From Pseudomonas sp. p1(2021b) (GTDB lineage Bacteria; Pseudomonadota; Gammaproteobacteria; Pseudomonadales; Pseudomonadaceae): a stretch of DNA of 64,000 nt. The position numbers and the translations under genes were made by a program. The stretch covers positions 2,385,001 to 2,449,000 of the forward strand of contig NZ_CP083746.1 in the NCBI RefSeq assembly GCF_020151015.1. Direction: 5' to 3'. A model generated the notes under the pieces. That model saw nothing but the letters and a program-made list of their open reading frames with translations, searched no databases and had not been told where the DNA came from. Positions 7,619-17,977 of the stretch are shown here, piece by piece (positions within the stretch are counted from its first letter, which is position 1; every line of letters starts with the position of its first letter).

Positions 7619-8716
7619 TCAGGCGATGAAGTTTACCAGTCGGTTCGGCACGACGATCATCCTTTCATTCCCCTTTAGATGTCGAGCCAACGTCGTGTCG
7701 GACTGCGCCTGGCTGCGTATCGTGTCATGCTCTGCATCAGCCTGCACCATCATCGTCACCTTATCCTGCTTCAAGGCGTCGCTGGACGGGGTCGGCCATG
7801 TACTGTCATAGATGGCCCCAGGAAACGCCAACTCCTCCCAGAGCACCTGGGTGATATGCGGTGTCACAGGATGCAGCACCTGCAAGAGAATGGACATGCT
7901 TTCCCTGCACGTTTGACGACCAGCCTTGCGGGCACCCTCCAGCACCTTGAGCAACTTCATCGCACCGGAGACCACGGTGTTGTACTGCAGCCGTTCGTAG
8001 TCGTTATTGATTTGCTGCAGCAAGCTATGGGTCATGAAGCGCACATGCTTAGCTTGCGCGTCGTCCACGGCCGGTTCTTCACCTTCGCCCCAGCGTGCAT
8101 GCTCCTCCACGGCAAAACTCCAGAGTCGGCGCAGGAACCGATAGGCACCTTCGACACCGCTGTCGCTCCAAATCGTGCTTTGATCGGGCGGGCCTGCGAA
8201 GATGGTGAACAACCGGGCAGTGTCCGCACCGAACCTATTGATGATGTCCTTGGGCTCGACCACATTGTTCTTGGACTTGGACATCTTCTCCACGCCCCCT
8301 ACGGTGACGGGCAGGCCATCTTCAATCGCTGTCGCGCTGACTGGACGGCCTTTCTCGTCGTGGTGAACCGCTACTTCAGAAGGGTAGAACCAGCGTCGGC
8401 TACCGTCCTCGGCTTGGCGGTAGTAGCTTTCGCGCAACAGCATGCCCTGGGTGAACAGATTCTTGAACGGCTCATCGAAGTCCACCAGACCTTCGTCGCG
8501 CATGGCCTTGATCCAGAACCTGGCGTAGAGCAAGTGCAATACGGCATGTTCGATACCGCCAATGTACTGGTCGATGGGCATCCAGTATCGGCTGCCGGGC
8601 CCTACCATTGCGGTATGGCAGTTTGGATCGCAATAGCGCATGAAATACCAACTCGAGTCGACGAAGGTATCCATGGTGTCCGTTTCCCGCAGCGCGGGTG
8701 CGGCGCAGCGTGGGCA
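7619..8716 (-). pseudogene. Leucyl-tRNA synthetase, C-terminal fragment (second leuS copy)
   Basis: About 365 residues match the C-terminal half of LeuRS: [57 protein letters not shown] (KMSKS loop) and the terminal VVPNRLVNF. The N-terminal half with the HIGH motif and most of the editing domain is absent. Near the C-terminus the usual VQVNGK segment is missing (VTMMVQ joins directly to ADAEHDTI), a further in-frame loss. The phrase [20 protein letters not shown] is closer to beta-proteobacterial LeuRS as I remember it than to Pseudomonas LeuRS, suggesting transfer. The open frame continues through the lexA2 start, but similarity stops near 8716. Such extra synthetases can confer resistance to LeuRS inhibitors; this one cannot be active. 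Confidence 0.8.
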
Positions 8717-8763
8717 CGCGAAGCTTGTAGCGACGAAGGGGGCTATCCAGTACTGTGAGAAAA

Positions 8764-8779
8764 GAGTACAAATGTACTC
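8764..8779. promoter_or_regulatory. LexA2 operator
   Basis: GAGTAC-AAAT-GTACTC is a perfect 16-bp palindrome ending one base before the lexA2 ATG (8781). It fits the AGTAC-N4-GT(A/G)CT type box reported for the second LexA of P. putida, which differs from the CTGT-N8-ACAG box of LexA1. A further AGTACT lies at 8750-8755. Its position implies autorepression of the whole lexA2-imuA-imuB-dnaE2 operon. The duplicate lexA2 upstream has no such site. Confidence 0.8.
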
Positions 8780-8780
8780 C

Positions 8781-9389
8781 ATGGACAACATGACCCCCAA
8801 ACGCCGCGCCATTCTCGCCTTCATTCGCGAGCGCATCGCCGATCACGGCCAGCCCCCGAGTCTGGCCGACATCGCCCAGCGCTTCGGTTTCGCCTCGCGT
8901 AGCGTGGCACGCAAGCACATCGTCGCCCTGAGCCAGGCCGGCTACATCGACGTAACCCCCAACCAGGCCCGTGGCATTCGCCTGGCCGAACCGCTGCGCC
9001 GCCCCGAGATCCTCGAGATCCCGGTGCTGGGCCAGGTGGCGGCCGGTGCGCCGATCAGCCCCGACCTGGGCATCCATGAGCAATTGCTGCTCGACCCCAG
9101 TCTGTTCCGCCGAACCCCTGACTACCTGCTCAAGGTGCGCGGCGACTCGATGATCGACGACGGCATCTTCGATGGCGACCTGGTTGGCATCCGTCAGCAG
9201 GGTGAGGCCCGCGACGGGCAGATCGTGGTCGCCCGCCTCGATGGCGAGGTGACCATCAAGCGTCTGCAACGTATACAGGGTGGCTACCGCCTGCTGCCGC
9301 GCAATCCCGCCTATGCACCGATCGACGTAGCGCCGGACCGGGATTTCGTCATCGAAGGCGTGTTCTGTGGCCTGTTGAGGCGCGACTGA
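8781..9389 (+). CDS. lexA2: LexA2 repressor
   Basis: A 202-residue LexA-type repressor with autoprotease. The N-terminal winged helix reads TPKRRAILAFIRERI to FASRSVARKHIVAL. The self-cleavage bond is Ala88-Gly89 (QVAAGAP) and the catalytic dyad is Ser123 (GDSM) and Lys160 (EVTIKR). RecA-stimulated cleavage should relieve repression after DNA damage. ATG 8781 is chosen; ATG 8772 lies inside the operator and ATG 8790 is a third option. It heads the mutagenesis operon, and its stop shares one base with the imuA start (TGATG). DNA immediately upstream is a foreign leuS fragment, so its promoter now lies within or next to that fragment. Confidence 0.93.
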   Translation: MDNMTPKRRAILAFIRERIADHGQPPSLADIAQRFGFASRSVARKHIVALSQAGYIDVTPNQARGIRLAEPLRRPEILEIPVLGQVAAGAPISPDLGIHEQLLLDPSLFRRTPDYLLKVRGDSMIDDGIFDGDLVGIRQQGEARDGQIVVARLDGEVTIKRLQRIQGGYRLLPRNPAYAPIDVAPDRDFVIEGVFCGLLRRD

Positions 9390-10009
9390 TGGGCGCGGTA
9401 GTCGACCTCGACGGCCTGCTCGACCAGCGCCGGGTCTGGCGTGGGCGCCAGGCCCAGGTGCGGCCGCAGGGCCTGCAGCCCACCGGGCATGCCTCCCTTG
9501 ACGAGCGGCTGCCCGATGGAGGCTGGCCGGCGGCTGCGCTCAGCGAACTGCTGCTGGCCAGCCCAGGCTGTGGCGAGCTACAACTGCTCTGGCCGAGCCT
9601 GGCGCGCCTTACCGGCGAAGGGGGGCGGGTGGTGCTGGTGGCGCCGCCGTTCATTCCCTATGCACCGGCCTGGCAGGCGGCTGGGGTCGACCTGCGTTGG
9701 TTGGCCCAGGTCCAGGCGGCGCCGGCTGACGCCTTGTGGGCAGCCGAGCAGTGCCTGCGCTCCGGCAGTTGCGCAGCAGTGCTGTGCTGGCCCGAGCGCG
9801 CCGATGACCGCGCCCTGCGGCGTCTGCAGGTGGCTGCCGAGACCGGCCACGCCCTGGCCTTCGCCTGCCGGCCGCAGCAGGCCGCGCACAACCCGTCGCC
9901 TGCGGCTTTGCGCATCGCCATCGATACCCGCCCAGCCCAGTGGCGGGTCCTCAAGTGCCGTGGCGGCCTGCCACCGGCCACGCCCATCGCCTGCCCGGGG
10001 CGGGGTTGA
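9389..10009 (+). CDS. imuA: ImuA, SOS mutagenesis protein
   Basis: A 206-residue RecA/SulA-like protein of the ImuA family, often annotated as a SulA-like division inhibitor. It starts MGAVVDLDGLLDQRRVWRGR and has the family phrase TGHASLDERLPDGGWPAAALSELL. ImuA works with ImuB and DnaE2 in damage-induced mutagenesis. Translation is coupled to lexA2 through TGATG, and imuB follows 6 bases after its stop. The order lexA2-imuA-imuB-dnaE2 is the standard cassette in P. putida. Confidence 0.88.
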   Translation: MGAVVDLDGLLDQRRVWRGRQAQVRPQGLQPTGHASLDERLPDGGWPAAALSELLLASPGCGELQLLWPSLARLTGEGGRVVLVAPPFIPYAPAWQAAGVDLRWLAQVQAAPADALWAAEQCLRSGSCAAVLCWPERADDRALRRLQVAAETGHALAFACRPQQAAHNPSPAALRIAIDTRPAQWRVLKCRGGLPPATPIACPGRG

Positions 10010-10015
10010 TGATTC

Positions 10016-11431
10016 ATGCTCTGGGCGTGCATCGTCTTTCCACAGCTGGCACTGGACAGCCTCCTGCGTGAGCGTGACGACCCCGACACGCCCCTGGTGC
10101 TGATCGGCGGGCCGCAACAACGGCGTATCGTGCAATCGGTCAACCCGGCTGCGGCCGCGCTCGGCCTGCGCGCCGGGCAGACCCTCACCGCCGCCCGTGC
10201 CCTGGCCGATGGCTTCACCTGCGTGGAAGCCGACCCGGCGCGCATCGAGCAGCTCCAGCAGTTGCTGGCCGCCTGGGCCTACCGCTTCAGCGCCCAGGTC
10301 AGCCGGCACTACCCGCGGGCCTTGTTGCTGGAAGTCGGCTCCAGCCTGGGGTTGTTCGGGCCCTGGCCGGTGTTCGAGGCACGCCTGCGCCAGGAGCTGG
10401 ATGCGCTGGGGCTGCGCCAGCGCATTGTCCTGGCGACTAACCCGGTGGCCGCGCGCATGCTCGCCAACGGCCATGACGGCCTGGCCGTGACCACGGCCGA
10501 GCAGGCCCGGGCGGCCCTGGCCAGCATGCCGGTCGGCAAGGTCGGGCTGCCTCCGATGGCAGCGGAGGCCTTCGCCCGCATGGGCCTGCGCCGGCTCGGC
10601 GAGGTTCTGGCGCTGCCGCGCGATGCCTTGGCCCGGCGTTTCACCGCCGACGTACAGCTGCACCTGGACCAACTGCTCGGCCTGCGCACCCTGGGGCTGG
10701 CGTTCTACCAGCCGCCGGATCGGTTCGAGACACGATTGGAGCTGAACTTCGATGTCGAATCGCACCAGGCGCTGCTGTTTCCTCTGCGCCGGCTGATCAA
10801 CGATCTGGCGGCGTTTCTCGCGGGCCGGGATTGCGGTGTGCAGCGTTTCAACCTGTACCTGGAGCACGCCGAAGGGCCGGACACCGAGCTCAAGGTCGGC
10901 CTGCTGGCTGCCGAGCGCGAGGCGGCGATGCTGTTCGAGCTGGCCCGGGGGCGCCTGGAGCCGCTGCGCATTCGCGCACCGGTGCGCAACCTGCGGCTGC
11001 TGGCCGAGGACCTGCCGCCTTTCGTTCCCCAGCACCAGGCATTGTTCGATCCCCGGGCGCAGCAGGCCCAACCTTGGGAGCAACTGCGCGAGCGCCTGCG
11101 TGCGCGGTTGGGCGATGACGCGGTCACGGGGCTGTGCGCTGAAGCCGATCCTCGCCCCGAATGCGCCTGGCAGGCGGCCGAGCAGGGCGCACCGGGTATA
11201 TCGGTCGCGCCGGGCAGCCGCCCCGGCTGGCTGCTGCCCCAGCCCCAGGCCCTGCCCGAGGCGGGCGTGCAATTGCTGGCAAGGCCCGAGCGCATCGAGT
11301 CGGGCTGGTGGGATGGTGGCGATGTCCGCCGGGATTACTACCGCATCGAGACCCGCGATGGCCTGCGCGGCTGGGCCTATCGCGACCTGGCCCAGCCAGG
11401 GCCATTGTGGCTGCAGGGCTGGTTCGCATGA
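10016..11431 (+). CDS. imuB: ImuB, Y-family polymerase-like protein
   Basis: A 471-residue member of the UmuC/DinB (Y) family, starting [17 protein letters not shown]. In the usual catalytic positions the acidic residues of active Y-family polymerases are not evident, as is known for ImuB, which acts as an adaptor linking the beta clamp, ImuA and DnaE2. The central helix-hairpin-helix-like part reads [17 protein letters not shown]. Its stop overlaps the dnaE2 start (ATGA), so the three mutasome proteins are made in fixed ratio. Confidence 0.9.
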   Translation: MLWACIVFPQLALDSLLRERDDPDTPLVLIGGPQQRRIVQSVNPAAAALGLRAGQTLTAARALADGFTCVEADPARIEQLQQLLAAWAYRFSAQVSRHYPRALLLEVGSSLGLFGPWPVFEARLRQELDALGLRQRIVLATNPVAARMLANGHDGLAVTTAEQARAALASMPVGKVGLPPMAAEAFARMGLRRLGEVLALPRDALARRFTADVQLHLDQLLGLRTLGLAFYQPPDRFETRLELNFDVESHQALLFPLRRLINDLAAFLAGRDCGVQRFNLYLEHAEGPDTELKVGLLAAEREAAMLFELARGRLEPLRIRAPVRNLRLLAEDLPPFVPQHQALFDPRAQQAQPWEQLRERLRARLGDDAVTGLCAEADPRPECAWQAAEQGAPGISVAPGSRPGWLLPQPQALPEAGVQLLARPERIESGWWDGGDVRRDYYRIETRDGLRGWAYRDLAQPGPLWLQGWFA

Positions 11432-14400
11432 GCACGCCGGCCTACACCGAGCTGCATTGCCTGTCGAACTTCAGTTTCCAGCGCGGCGCCTCCAGCGCCG
11501 ACGAACTGTTCAAGCGGGCCAAGGCCCTGGGCTACGAGGCCCTGGCCATTACCGACGAGTGCACCTTGGCCGGTATCGTCCGGGCCTGGCAGGCCGCCCG
11601 GCAACATGAGCTCCGGCTGATCATCGGCAGTGAAGTCCAACTGCAACAAGGGCCCAAGCTGGTGCTGCTGGTCGAGGACCTGACGGGTTACCAGAACCTC
11701 TGCGGCCTGATCACCCAAGCGCGGCGGCGGGCGCAGAAGGGCGAATACCAGGTACTGGCCGAAGACCTGCAGGGGCGCTGCCAGGGCTTGCTGGCGCTGT
11801 GGGTCGCCGATGCCGACGATGACCCTGCCACCGGCCAGTGGCTGCAGTCGCTGTTCGGTCAGCGCCTGTGGCTGGCGGTGCACCTGCACCGCGGTTGCGA
11901 TGATGCCCGCCGCCTGCAGCGCTTGCGCAGCCTGGCAGACCGGTTGGGGATCCGCGCCGTGGCCTGTGGCGACGTGCATATGCATGTTCGGGGGCGCCGT
12001 GCCCTGCAGGACTGCATGACGGCGATCCGTCAGCATTGCACGGTGGCCCAGGCCGGGCGCTACCTGTTCGCCAATGGCGAACGCCACTTGCGCACGTTGG
12101 CCGAACTCACCGAGCTGTACCCGGCCGACCTGCTGGCCGAGACCCAGGCCATCGCCGACCGCTGCCACTTCGACCTGGGCGAACTGAAGTACCAGTATCC
12201 CCGCGAACTGGTGCCCCAGGGCCATACGCCTGCCAGCTGGTTGCGCCACCTGTGCCAGCTGCGCCTGCCCGAGCGCTGGCCCCAGGGGCCGAGCGCCGAG
12301 GCGCTGGCGACCTTGGAGAGGGAGCTGTGCCTGATCGAGGATCTGGGCTACGAAAGCTACTTTCTCACCGTCCATGACATCGTCGACTTCGCTCGCAAGC
12401 AGGGCATTCTCTGCCAAGGCCGTGGCTCGGCCGCCAATTCGGTGGTGTGCTTCGTGCTGGGCATCACCGAGCTGGACCCGATGGAGCACCGCTTGTTGTT
12501 CGAACGCTTTTTGTCCCGCGAGCGCAACGAGCCACCGGACATCGACGTGGACTTCGAGCATGAGCGCCGTGAGGAAGTGATCCAGTACGTGTTCCGCCGC
12601 TATGGCCGGCACCGCGCGGCACTCACCGCGGTGGTCAACACCTACCATGCCGCCGGTGCCGTGCGTGACGTGGCCCGTGCCCTGGGGCTGCCGGCTGACC
12701 AGGTGGATGCCCTGGCCAAGTGCTGCGGGCGCTGGAGTGACCGCATTCCCGATGCGCAGCGTCTGGCCGAGGCCGGTTTCGAGGCGCAGAGCCCGTCGCT
12801 GCGGCGCATCCTGGTGCTGGCCGGCGAGTTGATCGGCTTTCCCCGGCATTTGTCCCAGCACCCCGGCGGCTTCGTCATCTCCGAGCAGCCGCTGGACCAC
12901 CTGGTGCCGGTGGAAAACGCCGCCATGGCCGAGCGCACGGTGATCCAGTGGGACAAGGACGACCTCGACCTGGTCGGCCTGCTCAAGGTCGATGTGCTGG
13001 CCCTGGGCATGCTCAGCGCCCTACGGCGTTGCTTCGACCTGCTGGCCCGTCATCGTGGCCGGCACCTGACCTTGGCGACCATCCCCAAGGAGGACAAGGC
13101 CACCTACGCCATGATCAGCCGCGCCGAGACCATGGGCGTGTTCCAGATCGAATCGCGGGCGCAGATGGCCATGCTACCCAGGCTCAAGCCGCAGACGTTC
13201 TACGACCTGGTAATCGAAGTGGCCATCGTCCGGCCTGGGCCGATCCAGGGCGATATGGTCCACCCCTACCTGCGCAGGCGCCTGAAGCAGGAGCCGGTGA
13301 CCTACCCGTCACCCAAGCTCAAGGAGGTGTTCGGGCGCACCTTGGGCGTGCCGCTGTTCCAGGAGCAGGTGATGGAGCTGGCCATGGTCGCAGCCGACTA
13401 TACCCCAGGCGAGGCGGACCAGTTGCGCCGCAGCATGGCGGCCTGGAAGCGCCATGGAGGCCTGGAGCCGCACCGCGAACGGCTGCTCGAAGGCATGAAG
13501 CGCAACGGCTACGAACAGGCCTTTGCCGAGCGCATCTTCGAGCAGATCAAAGGGTTTGGCAGCTATGGTTTCCCCGAGTCCCATGCGGCCAGCTTCGCTT
13601 TGCTCTGCTACGCCAGCAGCTGGCTCAAGTGCCATGAGCCGGCGATCTTCACCTGTGCTCTGGTCAACAGCTGGCCCATGGGTTTCTACAGCCCTGACCA
13701 GCTGTTGCAGGAGGCGCGACGCCAGGGCATCGAGGTGCGGCCGGTGGACGTGTGCCACAGCGAGTGGGATTGCACCCTGGAGCCTGACGCGCGAGGCGCG
13801 CTGGCGATCCGCCTGGGGTTGCGGCAGATTCGCGGCTTTAGCGAGGCCGATGCCCGGCGCTTGGAGCAGGCGAGGGCGCACCAGCCCTGGCGGGATGTCG
13901 AGGACCTGTGCCTGCGCGCCGAGCTCGACAGCCGCGCCAGGGCCCGTTTGGCTGATGCTGGCGCCTTGCGAGCCCTGGCCCGCGACCGTCACCAGGCGCG
14001 CTGGCAGGTTGCGGCAGTGCAGGCGCAATTGCCCTTGTTCGCCCAGGTCCAGGGCGCGCCCGAGCGACCCGTGGCCTTGCCGATGCCGACGGTGGGCGAG
14101 GACCTGTTCGCTGACTACGCCACCCTAGGTACCACGCTCGGGCCGCACCCCCTGGCCCTGTTACGTCGACGCTTGAGAGCGTTGGGCTGTCGCAGCTCCG
14201 TGGAGCTGGACGGGGTCGCGCACGGAGACAGCGTGGCGGTGGCCGGGTTGGTGGTGGGGCGGCAACGGCCGCAGACCGCCAGCGGGGTGACCTTCGTCAC
14301 CCTCGAAGATGAACATGGCATGGTCAATGTGGTGGTCTGGCGCGACCTGGCCGAGCGCCAGCGCAGGGCCTTGGTGGGTTCGCAGTTGCTCAAGGTGAGC

Positions 14401-14508
14401 GGGCGGCTGGAGCAGGAGAAGGGCGTGCGCCATTTGATTGCCCGGCGGTTGGAAGACATCAGCCCCTTGCTGCAGGGGCTGGATGTGCGTAGCCGGGATT
14501 TTCATTGA
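11428..14508 (+). CDS. dnaE2: Error-prone DNA polymerase III alpha subunit DnaE2
   Basis: A 1026-residue C-family polymerase. The PHP domain opens at [17 protein letters not shown] and [13 protein letters not shown]; the palm acids are visible around [12 protein letters not shown] and the fingers contain [14 protein letters not shown]-terminal OB domain ([34 protein letters not shown]) ends the protein. The length fits DnaE2 and is shorter than replicative DnaE. The start is ATG 11428, overlapping the imuB stop; an upstream in-frame extension lies wholly inside imuB. It performs mutagenic translesion synthesis with ImuB. Confidence 0.95.
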   Translation: MSTPAYTELHCLSNFSFQRGASSADELFKRAKALGYEALAITDECTLAGIVRAWQAARQHELRLIIGSEVQLQQGPKLVLLVEDLTGYQNLCGLITQARRRAQKGEYQVLAEDLQGRCQGLLALWVADADDDPATGQWLQSLFGQRLWLAVHLHRGCDDARRLQRLRSLADRLGIRAVACGDVHMHVRGRRALQDCMTAIRQHCTVAQAGRYLFANGERHLRTLAELTELYPADLLAETQAIADRCHFDLGELKYQYPRELVPQGHTPASWLRHLCQLRLPERWPQGPSAEALATLERELCLIEDLGYESYFLTVHDIVDFARKQGILCQGRGSAANSVVCFVLGITELDPMEHRLLFERFLSRERNEPPDIDVDFEHERREEVIQYVFRRYGRHRAALTAVVNTYHAAGAVRDVARALGLPADQVDALAKCCGRWSDRIPDAQRLAEAGFEAQSPSLRRILVLAGELIGFPRHLSQHPGGFVISEQPLDHLVPVENAAMAERTVIQWDKDDLDLVGLLKVDVLALGMLSALRRCFDLLARHRGRHLTLATIPKEDKATYAMISRAETMGVFQIESRAQMAMLPRLKPQTFYDLVIEVAIVRPGPIQGDMVHPYLRRRLKQEPVTYPSPKLKEVFGRTLGVPLFQEQVMELAMVAADYTPGEADQLRRSMAAWKRHGGLEPHRERLLEGMKRNGYEQAFAERIFEQIKGFGSYGFPESHAASFALLCYASSWLKCHEPAIFTCALVNSWPMGFYSPDQLLQEARRQGIEVRPVDVCHSEWDCTLEPDARGALAIRLGLRQIRGFSEADARRLEQARAHQPWRDVEDLCLRAELDSRARARLADAGALRALARDRHQARWQVAAVQAQLPLFAQVQGAPERPVALPMPTVGEDLFADYATLGTTLGPHPLALLRRRLRALGCRSSVELDGVAHGDSVAVAGLVVGRQRPQTASGVTFVTLEDEHGMVNVVVWRDLAERQRRALVGSQLLKVSGRLEQEKGVRHLIARRLEDISPLLQGLDVRSRDFH

Positions 14509-14600
14509 TCTTGGGGGCGCTTTGCGCCCCTTTCGCGGCACAAGGCCGCTCCTACAGGAAAGCGGTCTTTGTAGGGGCGGCCTTGTGCCGCGAAAGGGCC
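14509..14600. repeat. Terminator-like hairpin and REP pair after dnaE2
   Basis: GGGGCGC-TTT-GCGCCCC (14514-14530) followed by TTT could end the imu operon. Next is a REPIN-like pair: 26-base arms at 14531-14556 and 14570-14595 are inverted with one mismatch (TTTCGCGGCACAAGGCCGCT and its complement). This is the cgcggcacaaggc class common in P. putida intergenic spaces. Confidence 0.75.
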
Positions 14601-14637
14601 ACGCAGTGGCCCCGGGGCTCTGAGCCAACGCGGCCTG

Positions 14638-15459
14638 TCACACCATCGCCAGGTGCTGCTTGCGCGTTGGTGCCGGAAACGCCTTGTCGATCGCCTGCAG
14701 GTCCTCAGGCAGCAGCACCAGTTCACCCGCCGCGGCATTGAGCTGTACATGCAGCGGGTCCACGGCTTTAGGAATAGCGATCACCCCGTCATTGCGCGTC
14801 ACCCAGGCCAGGCTCACCTGGGCCGGGGTGACGCCATGACGCTCGGCGATCTCGGCCAGCACCGGGTGCTGCAACAAACGCCCGGCCTGGGCCAGCGGGC
14901 AGTAGGCCATGGTCGGCAAACGGTGCTCGCGGCTCCACGGCAGCAGGTCGAACTCGATGCCACGCTGGGCCGGGTTGTACAGCACCTGGTTGGTGGCACA
15001 GGCGTCGTTGCCCAGCTCCAACAGGTCATCGACGTCGAAGTTGGACACCCCCCAGCGGCGGATCTTGCCTTGCTCGCGCAGGCGTTCGAAGGCTTCGACC
15101 GTCTCTTCCAGCGGGTACTGGCCACGCCAGTGCAGCAGGTACAGGTCGATGCAGTCGGTGCCCAGGCGCGCGAGGCTGCGTTCACAGGCCGCCGGTACGC
15201 CACGCCGGCTGGCGTTGTGCGGGTACACCTTGCTGACCAGGAACACCTGGTCGCGGCGCCCGGCGATGGCCTGGCCGACCACCGTTTCAGCCCCGCCCTC
15301 GGCATACATTTCCGCGGTGTCGACCAAGGTCAGCCCCAGGTCGATGCCCTGTTGCAGCGCGGCCACTTCAGCCGCCTTGCGGCGCGGGTCCTCGCCCATG
15401 TACCAGGTGCCCTGGCCGATGGCCGGCACCTTCGAACCTGCCAGATTCACGAAACGCAT
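14638..15459 (-). CDS. Aldo/keto reductase
   Basis: A 273-residue AKR, close to the YeaE/DkgA type. The catalytic set is visible: Asp and Tyr in [11 protein letters not shown], Lys in VSKVYP and His in LLHWRG, and the cofactor loop is in VIAIPKAVD. It should reduce aldehydes or ketones with NADPH in the cytoplasm. The start is ATG at 15459, whose 5' end overlaps the LysR stop by 13 bases, so the two form one minus-strand unit. The very long open frame that continues upstream of this start is antisense to the CoA-transferase genes and is not coding. Confidence 0.88.
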   Translation of the reverse strand: MRFVNLAGSKVPAIGQGTWYMGEDPRRKAAEVAALQQGIDLGLTLVDTAEMYAEGGAETVVGQAIAGRRDQVFLVSKVYPHNASRRGVPAACERSLARLGTDCIDLYLLHWRGQYPLEETVEAFERLREQGKIRRWGVSNFDVDDLLELGNDACATNQVLYNPAQRGIEFDLLPWSREHRLPTMAYCPLAQAGRLLQHPVLAEIAERHGVTPAQVSLAWVTRNDGVIAIPKAVDPLHVQLNAAAGELVLLPEDLQAIDKAFPAPTRKQHLAMV

Positions 15460-16352
15460 GTCACCTCCTGTGGATCGGTGTGGGAAAGCACGACGTCGAG
15501 CAGCGCTTGCGCTGCGGTGGAAAGCTTGTGGTCGGCCAGGGCGATGACGCCGATACGCCGTTCCACGCTGGGCTCGACCAGGGGCACGCAGCGGGCGCCG
15601 AGCTCCTGCATCTGGTTGACGCACAACGCCGGCACGGCGCTGACGCCCAGGCCGTTGGCGACCATGCGGCCGATGGTGGACAACTGGTGGCTCTCGAACG
15701 CCACCGCCAGCTTGCCGTGGCTGGCCGCCACGTTCTGCTCGAGCAAAAGGCGCACGGCCGAGGGCCGTTGCAGGGCGATGAAATCTTCGGCGAGCAATTG
15801 CCGCCAGCTCAACTGGGGTTGTTCGGCCAGGGGCGAGTCGGCAGGCACCACGGCCACGAAACGATCGAGGTAGAGCGGATGGAAGCGCAGGCCGTCGAGG
15901 TTCTCCGGCTCGAAGCCGATGCCCAGTTCGACGCGGCGATGGCGCACCAGTTCCAGCACCTGTTCGTTGATCACATCGTGCACCGTGACATTGACCCGCG
16001 GGTAGCGTTGGCGGAACACCTTCAACGATCTGGGCAGCAGGTTGCCAGCAAACGCCGGCATGGCCGCCACCGAAACCCGCCCCAGTTGCAGGGTGAAGCG
16101 CTGGCGCAGCATTTCCTCGGTGTCGTCCCAATCGGCCAGCAGGCGCCGGGCCAGGGGCAGCAGTACTTCGCCTTCGGCCGTCAGGCTGACGCTGCGGGTG
16201 GTGCGGGTGAGCAGGGCGCCGCCGAGGTTGTCCTCCAGCGCCTTGATCGTGAGGCTCAGCGCCGGCTGGGAAACATGCAGATGCTCGCCGGCCTGGGCGA
16301 AGCTCTGGTACTTGGCCACGGTGACGAAGGCGCGTAACTGCTTGACGTTCAT
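15447..16352 (-). CDS. LysR-type transcriptional regulator
   Basis: A 301-residue LysR regulator. The N-terminal winged helix is clear ([26 protein letters not shown], then [13 protein letters not shown]), followed by a substrate-binding domain. The start is the Met of MNVKQLR at 16352; eleven codons upstream are open but unlike the family. It is divergent from the CoA-transferase operon across a 118-base gap and co-directional with the aldo/keto reductase. By the usual LysR logic it likely regulates the CoA-transferase/transporter genes in response to a short-chain acid or ketone body; the effector is unknown. Confidence 0.88.
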   Translation of the reverse strand: MNVKQLRAFVTVAKYQSFAQAGEHLHVSQPALSLTIKALEDNLGGALLTRTTRSVSLTAEGEVLLPLARRLLADWDDTEEMLRQRFTLQLGRVSVAAMPAFAGNLLPRSLKVFRQRYPRVNVTVHDVINEQVLELVRHRRVELGIGFEPENLDGLRFHPLYLDRFVAVVPADSPLAEQPQLSWRQLLAEDFIALQRPSAVRLLLEQNVAASHGKLAVAFESHQLSTIGRMVANGLGVSAVPALCVNQMQELGARCVPLVEPSVERRIGVIALADHKLSTAAQALLDVVLSHTDPQEVTCVS

Positions 16353-16362
16353 GGCGAACCTG

Positions 16363-16403
16363 TTTTGTTTTGGAAAAATTATCAATCGATGACGAAAACA
16401 AAA
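16363..16403. promoter_or_regulatory. Possible LysR operator between divergent genes
   Basis: TTTTGTTTT (16363-16371) is exactly inverted as AAAACAAAA (16395-16403) in the AT-rich 118-base space between the LysR gene and the CoA-transferase operon. The position suits a LysR-type site serving both promoters; the spacing is longer than a single T-N11-A box, so this is tentative. Confidence 0.35.
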
Positions 16404-16470
16404 TTAACAAATCAGTCGACAGCGGTGAAGATGCGTCCACGGTTCCAACAACTACAAAAGGCGACTGAGC

Positions 16471-17169
16471 ATGGCCGGACTGGACAAGCGCGTAGCAACC
16501 TATGAAGAGGCCCTCGCAGGCCTGACCGACAACATGACGGTGCTGGCCGGTGGTTTCGGCCTGTGCGGCATCCCCGAAAACCTCATCGCCGAAATCAAGC
16601 GCCGCGGCGTCAAGGGGCTGACCGTGGTCTCCAACAACTGCGGCGTCGACGGCTTCGGCTTGGGCGTGCTGCTGGAAGACCGGCAGATCCGCAAGATGAT
16701 CGCCTCCTACGTGGGCGAAAACGCCGAGTTCGAACGCCAGCTGCTCAGCGGCGAGCTGGAAGTGGAACTGACTCCCCAGGGCACCCTGGCCGAGAAGATG
16801 CGCGCCGGCGGTGCCGGTATCCCGGCCTTCTACACTGCCACCGGCTACGGTACCCCGGTCGCCGAAGGCAAGGAAGTGCGCGAGTTCAAGGGCCGCAAGT
16901 ACATCCTCGAAGAATCCATCACCGGCGATTTCGCCATCGTCAAGGGCTGGAAGGCTGACCACTACGGCAACGTGGTGTACCGCAACACCGCGCAGAACTT
17001 CAACCCGCTGGCTGCCACCGCCGGCAAGATCACCGTGGTCGAGGTCGAGGAGATCGTCGAGCCGGGCGTGTTGCTGCCCAGCGAGATCCACACCCCGGGC
17101 ATCTATGTCGACCGGGTCATCGTCGGCACCTTCGAAAAGCGCATCGAGAAGCGCACCGTCAAGGCCTAA
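16471..17169 (+). CDS. scoA: 3-oxoacid CoA-transferase subunit A
   Basis: A 232-residue alpha subunit of the succinyl-CoA:3-oxoacid (acetoacetate) CoA-transferase type. Family phrases are [62 protein letters not shown] and [16 protein letters not shown]. It closely follows ScoA-type subunits rather than E. coli AtoD. With the B subunit it transfers CoA to acetoacetate so that ketone bodies can enter central metabolism. Subunit B starts 35 bases after its stop and an AtoE-type transporter follows, forming an uptake-plus-activation operon. Confidence 0.9.
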   Translation: MAGLDKRVATYEEALAGLTDNMTVLAGGFGLCGIPENLIAEIKRRGVKGLTVVSNNCGVDGFGLGVLLEDRQIRKMIASYVGENAEFERQLLSGELEVELTPQGTLAEKMRAGGAGIPAFYTATGYGTPVAEGKEVREFKGRKYILEESITGDFAIVKGWKADHYGNVVYRNTAQNFNPLAATAGKITVVEVEEIVEPGVLLPSEIHTPGIYVDRVIVGTFEKRIEKRTVKA

Positions 17170-17204
17170 CGCGCCGTCCACAGAACAACAAAGAGATCCT
17201 GACC

Positions 17205-17861
17205 ATGGCACTGACTCGCGAACAGATGGCGCAACGCGTCGCCCGTGAATTGAAGGACGGTTACTACGTCAACCTCGGTATCGGCATCCCCACCCTGGTG
17301 GCCAATTACGTGCCCGCCGACATGGACGTGATGCTGCAGTCCGAGAACGGCCTGCTCGGCATGGGCGAGTTCCCCACCGAAGGCACGATTGACGCCGACA
17401 TGATCAACGCCGGCAAGCAGACCGTCACCGCCCGCCGCGGTGCTTCGATCTTCGATTCGGCCCAATCGTTCGCCATGATCCGTGGCGGCCACGTCGACCT
17501 CACCGTGCTCGGTGCCTTCGAAGTGGACGTGGAAGGCAACATCGCCTCGTGGATGATCCCCGGCAAGCTGGTCAAGGGCATGGGCGGCGCCATGGACCTG
17601 GTGGCCGGCGCCGAGAACATCATCGTCACCATGACCCACGCCTCCAAGGACGGCGAGTCCAAGCTGCTGCCGCGTTGCAGCCTGCCGCTGACCGGTGCCG
17701 GCTGCATCCGTAAGGTGCTCACCGACCTGGCCTACCTGGAGATCGAGAACGGCGCCTTCATCCTGCGCGAAACCGCACCTGGGGTCAGCGTCGAGGAAAT
17801 CATCGAGAAGACCGCCGGCAAGCTGATCGTGCCGGACGATGTGAAGGAAATGACCTTCTGA
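17205..17861 (+). CDS. scoB: 3-oxoacid CoA-transferase subunit B
   Basis: A 218-residue beta subunit. The catalytic glutamate lies in [10 protein letters not shown], the residue that forms the CoA thioester in this family. Other conserved phrases are [45 protein letters not shown] and LPLTGAGCI. It partners the preceding A subunit. A large REPIN hairpin in the 166 bases after the stop separates it from the transporter gene and may tune downstream expression. Confidence 0.9.
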   Translation: MALTREQMAQRVARELKDGYYVNLGIGIPTLVANYVPADMDVMLQSENGLLGMGEFPTEGTIDADMINAGKQTVTARRGASIFDSAQSFAMIRGGHVDLTVLGAFEVDVEGNIASWMIPGKLVKGMGGAMDLVAGAENIIVTMTHASKDGESKLLPRCSLPLTGAGCIRKVLTDLAYLEIENGAFILRETAPGVSVEEIIEKTAGKLIVPDDVKEMTF

Positions 17862-17880
17862 TATCAAAGGTTGTAACCCA

Positions 17881-17977
17881 CCCTGTGGGAGCGGGCTCTG
17901 CCCCGCGATAGCGTCAGGCCAGGCAACATCATCGCCTGAGCGGACGCTATCGCGGGGCAGAGCCCGCTCCCACAGGG
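17881..17977. repeat. REPIN with 35-bp perfect inverted arms
   Basis: Arms at 17881-17915 and 17943-17977 are exact reverse complements over 35 bases and contain the REP core GGGAGCGGGCTCTGCCCCGC. The 27-base loop can form a further small stem. It lies inside the CoA-transferase/transporter operon and could stabilise upstream mRNA or act as a partial terminator. Confidence 0.9.

Noticed and set aside
7083..7811. A second functional LexA from the upstream copy
   Set aside because: The frame is broken in the third codon, the start region is missing, and the 3' end runs into leuS terminator DNA; only a partial protein without a complete DNA-binding domain could be made.
7619..8836. A working leucyl-tRNA synthetase or resistance gene
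   Set aside because: The HIGH motif, Rossmann N-terminal half and editing domain are absent, and a conserved C-terminal segment is deleted.
15460..17211. Upstream extension of the aldo/keto reductase frame on the minus strand
   Set aside because: It lies antisense to scoA/scoB and across the LysR gene; the family start MRFVNLAG is at 15459.
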